NCBI RefSeq assembly: GCF_029623345.1
Contig: NZ_JAPYKH010000001.1
Span: 1-64,000 of the forward strand
Origin: Sphingomonas phyllosphaerae
GTDB taxonomy: Bacteria > Pseudomonadota > Alphaproteobacteria > Sphingomonadales > Sphingomonadaceae
Direction of reading: 5' to 3'
DNA: 64,000 bases
Of this stretch, positions 7,749 to 15,477 are shown piece by piece; within the stretch, counting starts at the first letter, position 1, and each line of letters starts with the position of its first letter. The position numbers and the translations under genes are program-made. The notes under the pieces were generated by a model. It worked only from the letters and a program-made list of their open reading frames with translations. It did no database searches and was not told the DNA's origin.

Positions 7749-9314
7749 ATGATCGACCTCGCCCGCGTTCCCGATCTCGATCTTGCCGGGCTCACCGTGC
7801 ACCCGTCGCTTCGCACCGTCGCGCGGGGCGGGCGCGAGGAACTGCTCGAGCCGCGTGTGATGCAGGTCCTTGTCGCACTGGCGCACGCGGGCGGCGCGGT
7901 GGTGTCGCGTGACGAGCTGGTGGCGCAATGCTGGGACGGGCGCATCGTCGGGGACGACGCGATCAACCGCGTGATCGGCCGCCTGCGTCGCCTCGGCGAA
8001 GGGATCGGTGCGGGCCGCTTCCGCATCGAGACGATCGCGCGGGTCGGCTATCGTCTGATCGTCGGCGACGGCGCCGCGCCGCTGTCTGCGTCGTCCGTCG
8101 ATGATGCGGCTCCGCCGCCCGACGGGCTCGCGCGCGCCGCGATCCATCCCGTCCCTCGTCGTGCACTGATCGCCGGCCTCGGCGTCGCGGGCGCGAGCGC
8201 GGGCGCCTGGTGGTGGCACCGCGGTCGCGCCGCGCCGCGCACGCCCGAGATCGCCGCGCTCGTCGCCCAGGCGCGCGACTCGCAGCGCCAGGCCGATCGC
8301 CAGGGGCTGTGGCAGGCGATCGGGCTGCTCCGCCGCGCCGTGCTGCTGGCGCCCGACGACGCCGACGCCTGGGGACAGCTTGCCTTGTGCTGCGCGGTGG
8401 CGGCGCGGATTGCCACTGCGGCGGATCGCGCCGCTTTCGCGGAGCGCGCGCTCGCCTCCGAGCGCCGCGCCGAGGCGATCGATCCCGGCAATGCCTATGC
8501 CGCGCTGGCGCGAATGCGGCGCGCGCCGCTGCTCGGCAATTGGCGAGCGCAGGAGCAGGTCACCGCCCGCGCCGCGCGCGAGCATCCCGAGGACGACGTG
8601 ATCGCCGATGCGCTCGGCCGCATGCTCCAGATGGTCGGGCGGATGCGCGAGTCGATCGACCCTTTCACGCGCGCGCTCACTGTCGGCGGCCCGTCGCCGA
8701 TTGCGATGTACCAACGCGTCGTGTCGCTGTGGAGCGTTGACCGGTTAGAAGAGGCCGACCGCGCGATCGAGGAGGCCTACGCCCTCTACCCGCTCCATTA
8801 TGCCGTGTGGTTCACGCGCGCTTTCCTGCTCGCCTATACTGGTCGCGGCGCGGAGGCGCTGCGCATGATCGAGGACCCGGATCACCGCCCGAGCAACGTC
8901 GACGACGCGAGCTTCGCGCTGACCGCGGGAATAGCGCGAGCGATGGCGACGCGCGCCCCGCGCGACGTCGACGCGACCGCCGCTGCCTATGTCGAAGCGG
9001 CGCACCGCGGCAGCGGCCATGCCGAGAACGCGATCCAGTTCCTCAGTGCGGCGGGGCGGCTTGATCAGGCCTTTGCGATCGCCGAGGGCTATTTTCTACG
9101 GCGCGGCTTCGCGGTGGACACGCTGCGGTTCTCGCGCCGGCAGGGCACCTATACCGCGCCCGATCAGCGCGTGAGCTGGTTCCTGTTCGCGCCGCCGTGC
9201 GCGGCGATGCGTCGCGACCCGCGCTTCGGGATGCTCGCCAAGGCGATGGGACTGACGCGCTACTGGCGCGAGACCGGCACCCGGCCCGACGATCGCGCGG
9301 TGGCGCTGGGCTGA
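7749..9314 (+). CDS. Membrane-anchored winged-helix regulator with C-terminal TPR-like region
   Basis: A 521-aa protein. Residues 5-106 are an OmpR/PhoB-type winged helix (LLEPRVMQVLVALAHAGGAV, then SRDELVAQCWDGRIVGDDAINRVI, ending FRIETIARVGYRL). There is no receiver domain. A single hydrophobic stretch follows (ALIAGLGVAGASAGAWWW, residues 139-156), then about 350 residues of alanine-rich helices resembling tetratricopeptide repeats. The arrangement matches CadC/ToxR-like one-component regulators that bind DNA from the membrane and sense with the distal part. The start at ATG 7749 places the winged helix near the N-terminus. The signal and target genes are unknown; its neighbours give no clue. 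Confidence 0.78.
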   Translation: MIDLARVPDLDLAGLTVHPSLRTVARGGREELLEPRVMQVLVALAHAGGAVVSRDELVAQCWDGRIVGDDAINRVIGRLRRLGEGIGAGRFRIETIARVGYRLIVGDGAAPLSASSVDDAAPPPDGLARAAIHPVPRRALIAGLGVAGASAGAWWWHRGRAAPRTPEIAALVAQARDSQRQADRQGLWQAIGLLRRAVLLAPDDADAWGQLALCCAVAARIATAADRAAFAERALASERRAEAIDPGNAYAALARMRRAPLLGNWRAQEQVTARAAREHPEDDVIADALGRMLQMVGRMRESIDPFTRALTVGGPSPIAMYQRVVSLWSVDRLEEADRAIEEAYALYPLHYAVWFTRAFLLAYTGRGAEALRMIEDPDHRPSNVDDASFALTAGIARAMATRAPRDVDATAAAYVEAAHRGSGHAENAIQFLSAAGRLDQAFAIAEGYFLRRGFAVDTLRFSRRQGTYTAPDQRVSWFLFAPPCAAMRRDPRFGMLAKAMGLTRYWRETGTRPDDRAVALG

Positions 9315-9386
9315 GCGGTCACCTGCAAAAACGAGGCGACCGCGCGTATCCCGCTTTGGCTCTCTTGCCCAATGACGTGGGCCGCA

Positions 9387-9698
9387 TCAGCGCGCCGCCA
9401 GCGCGCTGGCGGCGCGCTCGGCCAACGCGATCCGCAGCGGCGACGAGCGCCGCGCGGCGCCGGCAAGGGCGGTCGCGACGCAGGCGCGGCGGTCTATGGT
9501 GAGCGGCTCATGCTCGCACAGCCGCGCGGCGGCGCGCTCCACCCGCGCGAGCATCGCGGCGCGGCCGGCGCCGGTCTGCTGATCGAGATTGCCCGCAATG
9601 ATGTGATAGCTGCTGTCGCCCACGCGCCAACTCTGCGCGGCGACGGGCGAGGCGAGCGACGGGGAGGCGGCGAGGGCGAGGATCAGGATCGAGCGCAT
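9387..9698 (-). CDS. UrcA family protein
   Basis: A 103-aa exported protein: signal peptide MRSILILALAASPSLASPVAA (residues 1-21), then the short UrcA-type domain with ARVERAAARLCEHEP and RRACVATALAGA. The two cysteines in this domain (LC and AC) are characteristic and may form a disulfide. UrcA proteins are small periplasmic proteins found mainly in Sphingomonadales and Caulobacterales with no known function. The ATG at 9698 is used rather than the one 63 bases upstream because GGAG lies just before it and the signal peptide begins there. Confidence 0.75.
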   Translation of the reverse strand: MRSILILALAASPSLASPVAAQSWRVGDSSYHIIAGNLDQQTGAGRAAMLARVERAAARLCEHEPLTIDRRACVATALAGAARRSSPLRIALAERAASALAAR

Positions 9699-9870
9699 AG
9701 CGAGTCTCCGACAGTGCGACGGGGATCGTCGCTGTGTCGAAGACTCGTCGATCGCCGCCATCCGGTCGCGGCGGGGGAGCCGATATCGGGCCGATCGTTC
9801 GCCGATGATCGGGCGATGCGGGGCGGTTCAGCGCTAGGCGGAAGAGCGACGCACGGCTACGCTCCGCTCG

Positions 9871-10533
9871 TCACGCCCGCAGACCGGCTCCCCGCTCGCG
9901 CGGGCGCGCCAGGATTGCGCGCGCGTCACCGGGGGTGCGCGCCTCGCCATGCGGGCCGCCCGCGGCAGCGATCACGCGGTCGAGCAGCTCGAGCCCCTCG
10001 GGCCAACGCCCCAGTCCGCTCGCGGCATTGATGTGACCGCAGGCACCATAATCGATGAAATGGCTGCCCCAGTCGACCGCGAGGCTATGCGCACGATCGA
10101 GCGTCACCCACGGATCGTCGCTCGATGCGACTACGATCGAGGGGAAGGGCAGCGGCTGTTTAGGTGCGGGCGCGAAGGGCGCGAGCTCAGGCGCGACGCC
10201 GGTTCGGTCGACGTCCGCGGGCGCGACCAGCAGCGCGCCCGCGACCGGCCAGCCATAAGGCTGCGGGCTGAGCGAGGCCCACCACGACACCGCGACGCAG
10301 CCGAGGCTGTGCGCCACCAGGATCACCGGCGCGCGAGCGCTCGCCACCGCCTGGTCGATCTTGGTGACCCAGGCGTTGCGATGCGGCCGATCCCACATGC
10401 CCAGCTCGATCCGGGCGGTGTCGGGACGGCTCTTCTCCCACAATGTCTGCCAGTGCGACGGCCCGGATCCGCCCAGCCCCGGGACGGTCAGAACGGTCGG
10501 CTGCACCGACAGATCGAACGCGGAATGTCCCAT
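9871..10533 (-). CDS. RBBP9/YdeN family serine hydrolase
   Basis: A 220-aa alpha/beta hydrolase of the compact RBBP9/YdeN group. It shows the family opening VLTVPGLGGSGPSHWQTLWE (residues 14-33), the nucleophile elbow VAHSLGCVA with Ser76, the acid in SSDDPWV (Asp139/140) and the catalytic His167 in GACGHINAASG. No signal peptide is present, so it is cytoplasmic. Members act as esterases, but physiological substrates are mostly unknown. The start has a strong GGAGG six bases upstream. The leader just before that ribosome site carries two interleaved inverted repeats that could form a pseudoknot, described separately. Confidence 0.85.
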   Translation of the reverse strand: MGHSAFDLSVQPTVLTVPGLGGSGPSHWQTLWEKSRPDTARIELGMWDRPHRNAWVTKIDQAVASARAPVILVAHSLGCVAVSWWASLSPQPYGWPVAGALLVAPADVDRTGVAPELAPFAPAPKQPLPFPSIVVASSDDPWVTLDRAHSLAVDWGSHFIDYGACGHINAASGLGRWPEGLELLDRVIAAAGGPHGEARTPGDARAILARPRERGAGLRA

Positions 10534-10551
10534 GACATACCTCCAGTTGGT

Positions 10552-10605
10552 GAGGCCGCGGCGATCGGTCTAGGGGTCGGCACGGCCGCGGCCTCTGTCC
10601 CCTAG
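10552..10605 (-). promoter_or_regulatory. Interleaved inverted repeats in the leader of the RBBP9-like gene
   Basis: Read on the minus strand toward the gene, CTAGGGG (10605-10599), GAGGCCGCGGC (10595-10585), CCCCTAG (10576-10570) and GCCGCGGCCTC (10562-10552) occur in this order. The first pairs perfectly with the third (7 bp) and the second with the fourth (11 bp), the topology of an H-type RNA pseudoknot. The last strand ends just before the GGAGG ribosome site. It could equally be a DNA binding region, since GCCGCGGC is itself palindromic. No known riboswitch family was recognised. Confidence 0.4.
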
Positions 10606-10715
10606 CTATTACCTACTAAATCGATCGGCAATCCTGCGGCGCAGCATTTGACGCGAGCGGAGGCGCGCGAGCGACGAGCGGTTGCGGTGTCGCCGTTGCG
10701 GCGCGATACGGCGGC

Positions 10716-11450
10716 ATGCCCAAGCAGCGCGTGGACCAGATGCTCGTCGATCGCGGACTCGTCGAGTCGCGTACGCGCGCGCAGGCGCTGGTGATGGCGG
10801 GGCTGGTGTTCGCCGGCGAGCGCAAGGTCGACAAGCCGGGTCAGGCGCTCGCGGACGACGTTGCGCTGGAGGTGCGCGGGCGCGATCATCCCTGGGTGTC
10901 GCGCGGCGGGATCAAGCTGGCGCACGGGCTCGATCACTTCGGCTGGGACGTGACCGGCGCGGTGGCGATCGACGTCGGCAGCTCGACCGGCGGCTTCACC
11001 GACGTGCTGCTCAGCCGCGGCGCGGCGCGCGTCTACGCGGTCGACAGCGGTACCAACCAGCTCGCCTGGAAGCTGCGGCAGGATCCGCGCGTCGCCGTCC
11101 ACGAGCAGACCAGCGCGCGGCTGCTCACCGCCGCACACGTTGCCGAGCCGGTCGACCTGGTCGTGTGCGACGCGAGCTTCATCGGTCTGGCCAAGGTGCT
11201 CGAGGTGCCGCTCGGCTTCGTCCGCCACGGCGGGCGCGTGCTGGCGCTGATCAAGCCGCAGTTCGAGGCGGGACGTGCCGAGGTGGGCAAGGGTGGGGTG
11301 GTGCGCGACCCCGCCGTCCACGCGCGGGTGTGCGCCGAGGTGGTCGCGTGGCTGGAGCAGAGCGACTGGCAGGTCCAGGGCGTGGTCGAGAGCCCAATCA
11401 CCGGGCCCGAGGGCAATGTCGAGTTCCTCGTCGGCGCGACGCGCGCGTGA
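10716..11450 (+). CDS. tlyA: TlyA family RNA methyltransferase
   Basis: A 244-aa protein with an N-terminal S4 RNA-binding domain (residues 3-60, RVDQMLVDRGLVESRTRAQ) joined to an FtsJ-like methyltransferase domain. The SAM-binding motif AIDVGSSTGGFTDVLL is at residues 89-104, and ALIKPQFEAGR follows at about residue 180. TlyA enzymes make 2'-O-methylcytidine in 16S and 23S rRNA; older annotations call them hemolysins, which is misleading. It reads in the same direction as tspO, ubiK, the YbjN gene and proC, although gaps of 25-75 bp leave open whether they form one operon. Confidence 0.92.
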   Translation: MPKQRVDQMLVDRGLVESRTRAQALVMAGLVFAGERKVDKPGQALADDVALEVRGRDHPWVSRGGIKLAHGLDHFGWDVTGAVAIDVGSSTGGFTDVLLSRGAARVYAVDSGTNQLAWKLRQDPRVAVHEQTSARLLTAAHVAEPVDLVVCDASFIGLAKVLEVPLGFVRHGGRVLALIKPQFEAGRAEVGKGGVVRDPAVHARVCAEVVAWLEQSDWQVQGVVESPITGPEGNVEFLVGATRA

Positions 11451-11525
11451 AATTGGGAAAAGTACCATTTACCTGACGGGGGCATTGCGGCAGCAGTACC
11501 GAGACGGACCGATCAGGAGACGAAG

Positions 11526-12080
11526 GTGGGGGTTGTCGCTTCCAAGGAGCAGTTGCGAATGTCCTTCCTGCGCTGGGCGGCGGTGGCGGTGCCCGGCGTG
11601 CTGCTACTCGGCTTTCTGTCAGGGCGGACGGTGCCGTCGGGCGATGCCAACGGCTGGTACCGCGCGCTGGCCAAGCCGGAGCTGACCCCGCCGGGCTGGC
11701 TGTTCCCGGTCGCCTGGTCGCTGCTGTATGTGATGATGGGCGTGGCGCTCGCGCTGGTGCTCAGCGCGCGTGGCGCGCGGCTGCGCTGGCTCGCGGTCGC
11801 GCTGTTCGCCGCGCAGCTCGTCGGCAACCTGCTGTGGACACCGCTGTTCTTCGGCGCTCACCGGATCTCGGCGGCGTTCCTGCTGATCGTCGCGATCCTC
11901 GGGCTGACGATCCTCACCACCTTCGTGTTCGCGCAGGTGCGCCGCCGCGCCGCGTGGCTGCTCGTCCCGTATATGATGTGGCTGGGTTTCGCCGGCACGC
12001 TCAACTGGCGTATCGATCAGCTCAACCCCGACGCGGAACGGCTTGTGTCGCCGGCCGCGGCGTCCCAGATGGTCGGTTAA
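11526..12080 (+). CDS. tspO: TspO/MBR family tryptophan-rich sensory protein
   Basis: A 184-aa inner-membrane protein with five helices and the TspO signature: WYRALAKPELTPPGWLFPVAW (proline and tryptophan-rich first loop), GNLLWTPLFFGAHR and a final MWLGFAGTLNWRI. TspO binds tetrapyrroles and sterol-like ligands; in Rhodobacter it represses photopigment genes in response to oxygen. The GTG at 11526 has AGGAG six bases upstream; an in-frame ATG at 11559 also has AAGGAG nine bases before it, so the first 11 residues are uncertain. It lies 75 bp after tlyA and 24 bp before ubiK. Confidence 0.9.
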   Translation: MGVVASKEQLRMSFLRWAAVAVPGVLLLGFLSGRTVPSGDANGWYRALAKPELTPPGWLFPVAWSLLYVMMGVALALVLSARGARLRWLAVALFAAQLVGNLLWTPLFFGAHRISAAFLLIVAILGLTILTTFVFAQVRRRAAWLLVPYMMWLGFAGTLNWRIDQLNPDAERLVSPAAASQMVG

Positions 12081-12104
12081 GCGCCTTTACAGGAATTTGA
12101 TCTT

Positions 12105-12365
12105 ATGCAGTCCGAGAACCATCTGTTCGGCGATCTCGCCAAGCTCTTCAACGGCGCGGCGGGCACGCTCGCCGGGGTCGGGCGCGAGGCCGAGGCCAAC
12201 GCCCGGGCCCGCGCGCGCGAGTGGATCGGTGGTCTCGATTTCGTCGCGCGCGACGAGTTCGAGGTGGTGAAGGCGATGGCGGCCGCGGCGCGTGACGAGA
12301 ATGAGGCGCTGCGCGCACGGATCGAGACGCTTGAGGCGGCGCTGGCCGCCAAGTCCGGCGTCTGA
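12105..12365 (+). CDS. ubiK: Ubiquinone biosynthesis accessory factor UbiK (BMFP)
   Basis: An 86-aa protein whose C-terminal half is a coiled coil (DEFEVVKAMAAAARDENEAL, then RIETLEAAL). It matches the BMFP/UbiK family, formerly DUF526. In Escherichia coli UbiK binds UbiJ and lipids and is needed for efficient aerobic ubiquinone synthesis. The N-terminus (LFGDLAKLFNGAAGTLAGV) is an amphipathic helix that would touch the membrane. Its partner UbiJ is not in the window. Confidence 0.85.
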   Translation: MQSENHLFGDLAKLFNGAAGTLAGVGREAEANARARAREWIGGLDFVARDEFEVVKAMAAAARDENEALRARIETLEAALAAKSGV

Positions 12366-12392
12366 TCGCGCCGCGCCAGGGAAGGGGGCCGC

Positions 12393-12920
12393 GTGCCAAG
12401 CGATAAGTTGATGATGCTCGACGAGGCCGACGACGACAACGCGGGCGAGGCGCCGCTCGACATGCTCGAGGCCTATTTCCTCGCGCATGGTTGGCCGTGC
12501 GAGCGCGGCGAGGATGAGATCACCGCGTCGATCAAGGGCAGCTGGACCGAATATGAGCTGCGTGCGCTGTGGCGCGAGGAGGACGGTGTCCTTCAGCTGC
12601 TCGCCTTCCCCGACGTCAAGGTAGCAGAAGGCCGGCGCGCGCCGGTCTATGAGGTGCTTGCGCTCGTCAATGAGCAACTGTGGATGGGGCATTTCGAGAT
12701 CTGGTCGAGCAGCGGCATCCTGCTCTACCGCAACGCCACCGCGATCGAGGCCGAGGACGGCGAGGCCACCATGGCGCTGAGCACCGCCGAGCTGCTGGTC
12801 GAGTCCGCGATCGACGAGTGCGAGCGCTTCTACCCGGTGTTCCAGTTCGTACTGTGGGGCGGCAAGTCGCCGAGCGAGGCGATCGCGGCGGCGATGGTCG
12901 AGACAGCGGGCGAGGCCTGA
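12393..12920 (+). CDS. YbjN domain-containing protein
   Basis: A 175-aa acidic, soluble protein beginning at GTG 12393, preceded by AGGGAAGGGGG. Residues 20-165 form the YbjN domain: LDMLEAYFLAHGWPCERGED, a central VYEVLALVNEQLWMGHFEIW, and VESAIDECERFYPVFQFVLW near the end. YbjN-fold proteins resemble type III secretion chaperones; in E. coli YbjN affects motility and stress responses, but no precise function is known. The tight spacing, 27 bp after ubiK and 6 bp before proC, indicates one transcription unit. Sphingomonads commonly keep this gene next to proC. Confidence 0.85.
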   Translation: MPSDKLMMLDEADDDNAGEAPLDMLEAYFLAHGWPCERGEDEITASIKGSWTEYELRALWREEDGVLQLLAFPDVKVAEGRRAPVYEVLALVNEQLWMGHFEIWSSSGILLYRNATAIEAEDGEATMALSTAELLVESAIDECERFYPVFQFVLWGGKSPSEAIAAAMVETAGEA

Positions 12921-12926
12921 CGCGCG

Positions 12927-13715
12927 ATGCGGCTGTGGATGATCGGCTGCGGCAACATGGCCTCGGCGATGCTGCGGCGCTGGCTGGCGAGCGGCGTGGT
13001 CGCGGCCGAGGACGTCGACGTCGTCAACCGCCAGCATCGCGTGCTGCCGGTCGGCGTGCGGCAGGCGCGCGACCTGCCTGACGCGCCGCCGCCCGACGCG
13101 GTGATCCTCGGCATCAAGCCGCAGCAGCTCGACGCGGTGGCGGCGGTGCATCGCGACCGAGTCGCCGCGGCGCCGCTGCTCGTCTCGATGCTGGCCGGCG
13201 CCGATCCGGCACGGCTGGCGGCGGCCTTTCCCGGCCCGGTGCCGATCCAGACGATGCCGAATCTGCCGGTCGAGCTCGGACGCGGCGTCGTCGCGGTGCA
13301 TGCGCCCGACGCGCCGGCGCCAGCGCGCGCCGTGGTGGACCGGCTGCTCGCGCCGCTGGGCCTGGTCGAATGGTTCGACGAACCGACGCGCTTCGCCGCC
13401 GCCGGGGCGCTGTCGGGTACCGGGCCCGCCTTCCTCTTCCGCTTCATCGACGCACTGACCGCGAGCGGGGTCGCGACCGGGCTGTCGCGCGAGGAGGCCG
13501 AAGCGGTGGCGCTCGCGACGGTCGATGGCGCGGCGGCGATGGCGTCGGCGAGCGAGCGCAGCCCGGCCGCGCTGGCCGACGCGGTGGCGAGCCCCGGAGG
13601 CATGACCCGCGCCGGGCTCGACGTGCTCGATCGCGATCGCGCCTTGACGGCACTGCTGGAAGCGACGCTGCGCGCGGTGGCCCGGCGCGGCGCGGAGATG
13701 GCGGCGGCGGGATAG
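12927..13715 (+). CDS. proC: Pyrroline-5-carboxylate reductase
   Basis: A 262-aa NAD(P)H-dependent reductase that makes proline from pyrroline-5-carboxylate in the cytoplasm. The N-terminal Rossmann fold starts MRLWMIGCGNMASAML, with VILGIKPQQLDAV marking the end of the nucleotide-binding half. The C-terminal dimerisation domain has the family signature (AAAGALSGTGPAFLFRFIDA) and ASPGGMTRAGLDVL. Length is normal for ProC. It is the last gene of the plus-strand run and faces the convergent Lrp-type regulator with only 12 bp between the stops. Confidence 0.93.
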   Translation: MRLWMIGCGNMASAMLRRWLASGVVAAEDVDVVNRQHRVLPVGVRQARDLPDAPPPDAVILGIKPQQLDAVAAVHRDRVAAAPLLVSMLAGADPARLAAAFPGPVPIQTMPNLPVELGRGVVAVHAPDAPAPARAVVDRLLAPLGLVEWFDEPTRFAAAGALSGTGPAFLFRFIDALTASGVATGLSREEAEAVALATVDGAAAMASASERSPAALADAVASPGGMTRAGLDVLDRDRALTALLEATLRAVARRGAEMAAAG

Positions 13716-13727
13716 GACGCGGTTCAG

Positions 13728-14195
13728 CTATAGCGGCAGCGCGGTTGTCGACTTGATCTCCTGCATCGCGAAGGAGGAGCTGACGTCATGCAGCGGCGCC
13801 ACCTTGATCAACTTGCGGTAGATCCGGTCATAGTCGGCGATGTCGCGCGCGACGACCTTCAGCAGATAATCGACCTCGCCGCTCATCCGATAGAATTCCA
13901 CGACCTCGGGGATCCGTGCGACGCCCTCGGCGAAGGTCTGCAGCCACTCGTCGCTGTGCTGCGTCGTGCGCACCGCGACGAAGACCGTGACGTCGAGCCC
14001 GAGCGCGGCACGGTTGAGCAGTGTCACTCGCGACCGGATCAGCCCGACACGCTCGAGCCGCTTCACCCGCTTCCAGCACGGCGTGGCTGACAGGCTCACC
14101 CGCTCGGCGAGATCGGCGATGGAGATCGTCGCATCCTCCTGGAGCAACGCGAGCAGGCGTCGATCGGCCGAATCGAGAATGGTATTCTCCGTCAT
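13728..14195 (-). CDS. Lrp/AsnC family transcriptional regulator
   Basis: A 155-aa feast/famine regulator. The winged helix-turn-helix occupies residues 5-60 (LDSADRRLLALLQEDATISI, then LAERVSLSATPCWKRVKRLE), followed by the RAM ligand-binding domain (VPVFVAVRTT-like strand at TVFVAVRTTQHSDEW, then EVVEFYRMSGEVDYLLKVVA). Such proteins sense an amino acid and often control transport or degradation genes. The ATG at 14195 is chosen because the DNA-binding domain starts five residues later; the longer reading frame adds unrelated residues. It is divergent from the DUF6356-type gene; the 109-bp gap may hold an autoregulatory site. Confidence 0.92.
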   Translation of the reverse strand: MTENTILDSADRRLLALLQEDATISIADLAERVSLSATPCWKRVKRLERVGLIRSRVTLLNRAALGLDVTVFVAVRTTQHSDEWLQTFAEGVARIPEVVEFYRMSGEVDYLLKVVARDIADYDRIYRKLIKVAPLHDVSSSFAMQEIKSTTALPL

Positions 14196-14304
14196 TCCCC
14201 GATTGTAGCACGTTTCTCTCGGATCTACCCCCAGATAGTAGGTAGATGAGCACGTTTTGCGTGCGAACGTAGCTATACTCTCTTGCGACTGCAGGAGGCT
14301 CTTC

Positions 14305-14517
14305 ATGCTCAATCGGATGTTCGTCGATCACCCGCGCACGGTGGGAGAGAGCTACAGCGCGCACGCGCAGGTCGCCGCGCGCTTCGGGCTCACCATGATC
14401 GGCGCGGGCACGGCGTGCCTGATCCACGCGCTGGTGCCAGGGCTGTTCCGGTCGACCGGGAGCCGCGCCGTGGAGCGCTTATGTGAGGAGATGGCGGCGC
14501 GTCGTCGCGCTGGCTGA
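14305..14517 (+). CDS. DUF6356-type small membrane protein
   Basis: A 70-aa protein, MLNRMFVDHPRTVGESYSAH at the start, then a hydrophobic segment GLTMIGAGTACLIHALVPGL (residues 28-47) and a basic tail. The HPRTVGESY box followed by one membrane helix is the pattern of a small family common in Sphingomonadales and often annotated DUF6356; no function is known. The ATG at 14305 is well placed after AGGAGG. The hydrophobic helix and basic C-terminus suggest an inner-membrane location. Confidence 0.72.
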   Translation: MLNRMFVDHPRTVGESYSAHAQVAARFGLTMIGAGTACLIHALVPGLFRSTGSRAVERLCEEMAARRRAG

Positions 14518-14583
14518 ACGATCTGCTGATCAATGTGACGGGCGGGCCAGAGCCGTGGATATGGCCGCTCGTTTCTTAGATGG

Positions 14584-14727
14584 TCAATGACCGTAGCGTT
14601 TGATGCCGCGACGGCGCAGCTTCTCACGACGGCGTCGGCGCAGTATCACGAGCGCCGTCGGCACGGCGATCAGAAGGACCACGCCGATGATCGCATAAGC
14701 GACGAGTTCGCGAGTGACGTCGATCAT
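14584..14727 (-). CDS. 47-aa single-helix membrane protein
   Basis: A short reading frame starting MIDVTRELVAYAIIGVVLLI and ending RRRGIKRYGH. One strong membrane helix (residues 9-28) is followed by a very basic cytoplasmic tail with RRRRREKLRRR. The composition is far from random for this GC-rich sequence, and the stop comes directly after a typical basic membrane-protein tail. The ribosome site is weak. It is convergent with the DUF6356-type gene and nothing else explains this stretch. It is a probable small protein of unknown role, not proven to be translated. Confidence 0.6.
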   Translation of the reverse strand: MIDVTRELVAYAIIGVVLLIAVPTALVILRRRRREKLRRRGIKRYGH

Positions 14728-14875
14728 GGCGGGCCTGTGACATAGTCGAAAGCGACTGTCATCCCGTGAAAACGCTTGGAGAAAGGCCGATACCCGTATT
14801 GGCGGGTGAGCGATCGCTTCCCCGCATGTGGCTTACTTGCTTATAGTAAACCACGGTCTCACACGGGGGAAAGCC

Positions 14876-15190
14876 ATGTTCACTCTCCTCATCCTCGGAG
14901 CGCCACTGATGACCGACGCGCCCGATCAGCAGGCACAGGGTCGCTCGCAACTGCCGCCGCCGGGCGCGCATCGCCGGCTCGCGGGAACCGCGACGGCGAC
15001 GAGCTGCGGCGGCGCCGACCTTCTCGGCAGGAGATGGTCCGAGGAGATGCGCGCGCCGCTGCTGAGCCATGGTCATCGCGAGGTGCGGTTGCTGCGCGTC
15101 GGTCAGCCACGAACGATGGACCTGCGCGAGGACCGACTGAACGTGATCCTCGACTCGGCGGGGCAGGTGATTGAGATCACCTGCGGCTAA
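14876..15190 (+). CDS. Peptidase inhibitor I78 family protein
   Basis: A 104-aa protein. The C-terminal 50 residues match the I78 inhibitor fold: a cysteine before ADLLGRRWSEEM, then REVRLLRVGQPRTMDLREDR, LNVILDSAGQVIEITCG with the second cysteine two residues from the end. I78 members, first characterised as a fungal elastase inhibitor, block serine proteases through an exposed loop. The N-terminus has only a short hydrophobic stretch (FTLLILGA), so export is uncertain. GGGGAAAG precedes the ATG. The next gene downstream, 287 bp away and in the same orientation, is a secreted subtilase, a plausible target. Confidence 0.72.
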   Translation: MFTLLILGAPLMTDAPDQQAQGRSQLPPPGAHRRLAGTATATSCGGADLLGRRWSEEMRAPLLSHGHREVRLLRVGQPRTMDLREDRLNVILDSAGQVIEITCG

Positions 15191-15477
15191 GCGACTGCTG
15201 ATCTGTCTCGCCAGGTTGGTGGGAACGTCCAGAGTACGATCATCGTCAAGCTGCTCCCTTCTATGAAATAAAAGAGACGTTTCCGAAGGTTGCACTTTAT
15301 TGCAGCGTTGCAATTCTTCGCCTTGTCAGTTCCTCTCGCCGCAGTTAACCTCGATCTCGCTCGAGCAACAATGTGCGTCCGACCGATCAGGGAAGCGGCG
15401 GCGACGACAACGGCGGCACCCCCGCCGCGCGCTCGTGCATCCCCGGCCGGCCGACCTTCACTGGGAGTGAGACAGGC

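Noticed and set aside
10716..11450. Calling the TlyA protein a hemolysin
   Set aside because: The S4 plus FtsJ-type architecture indicates an rRNA 2'-O-methyltransferase; the toxin name is historical.
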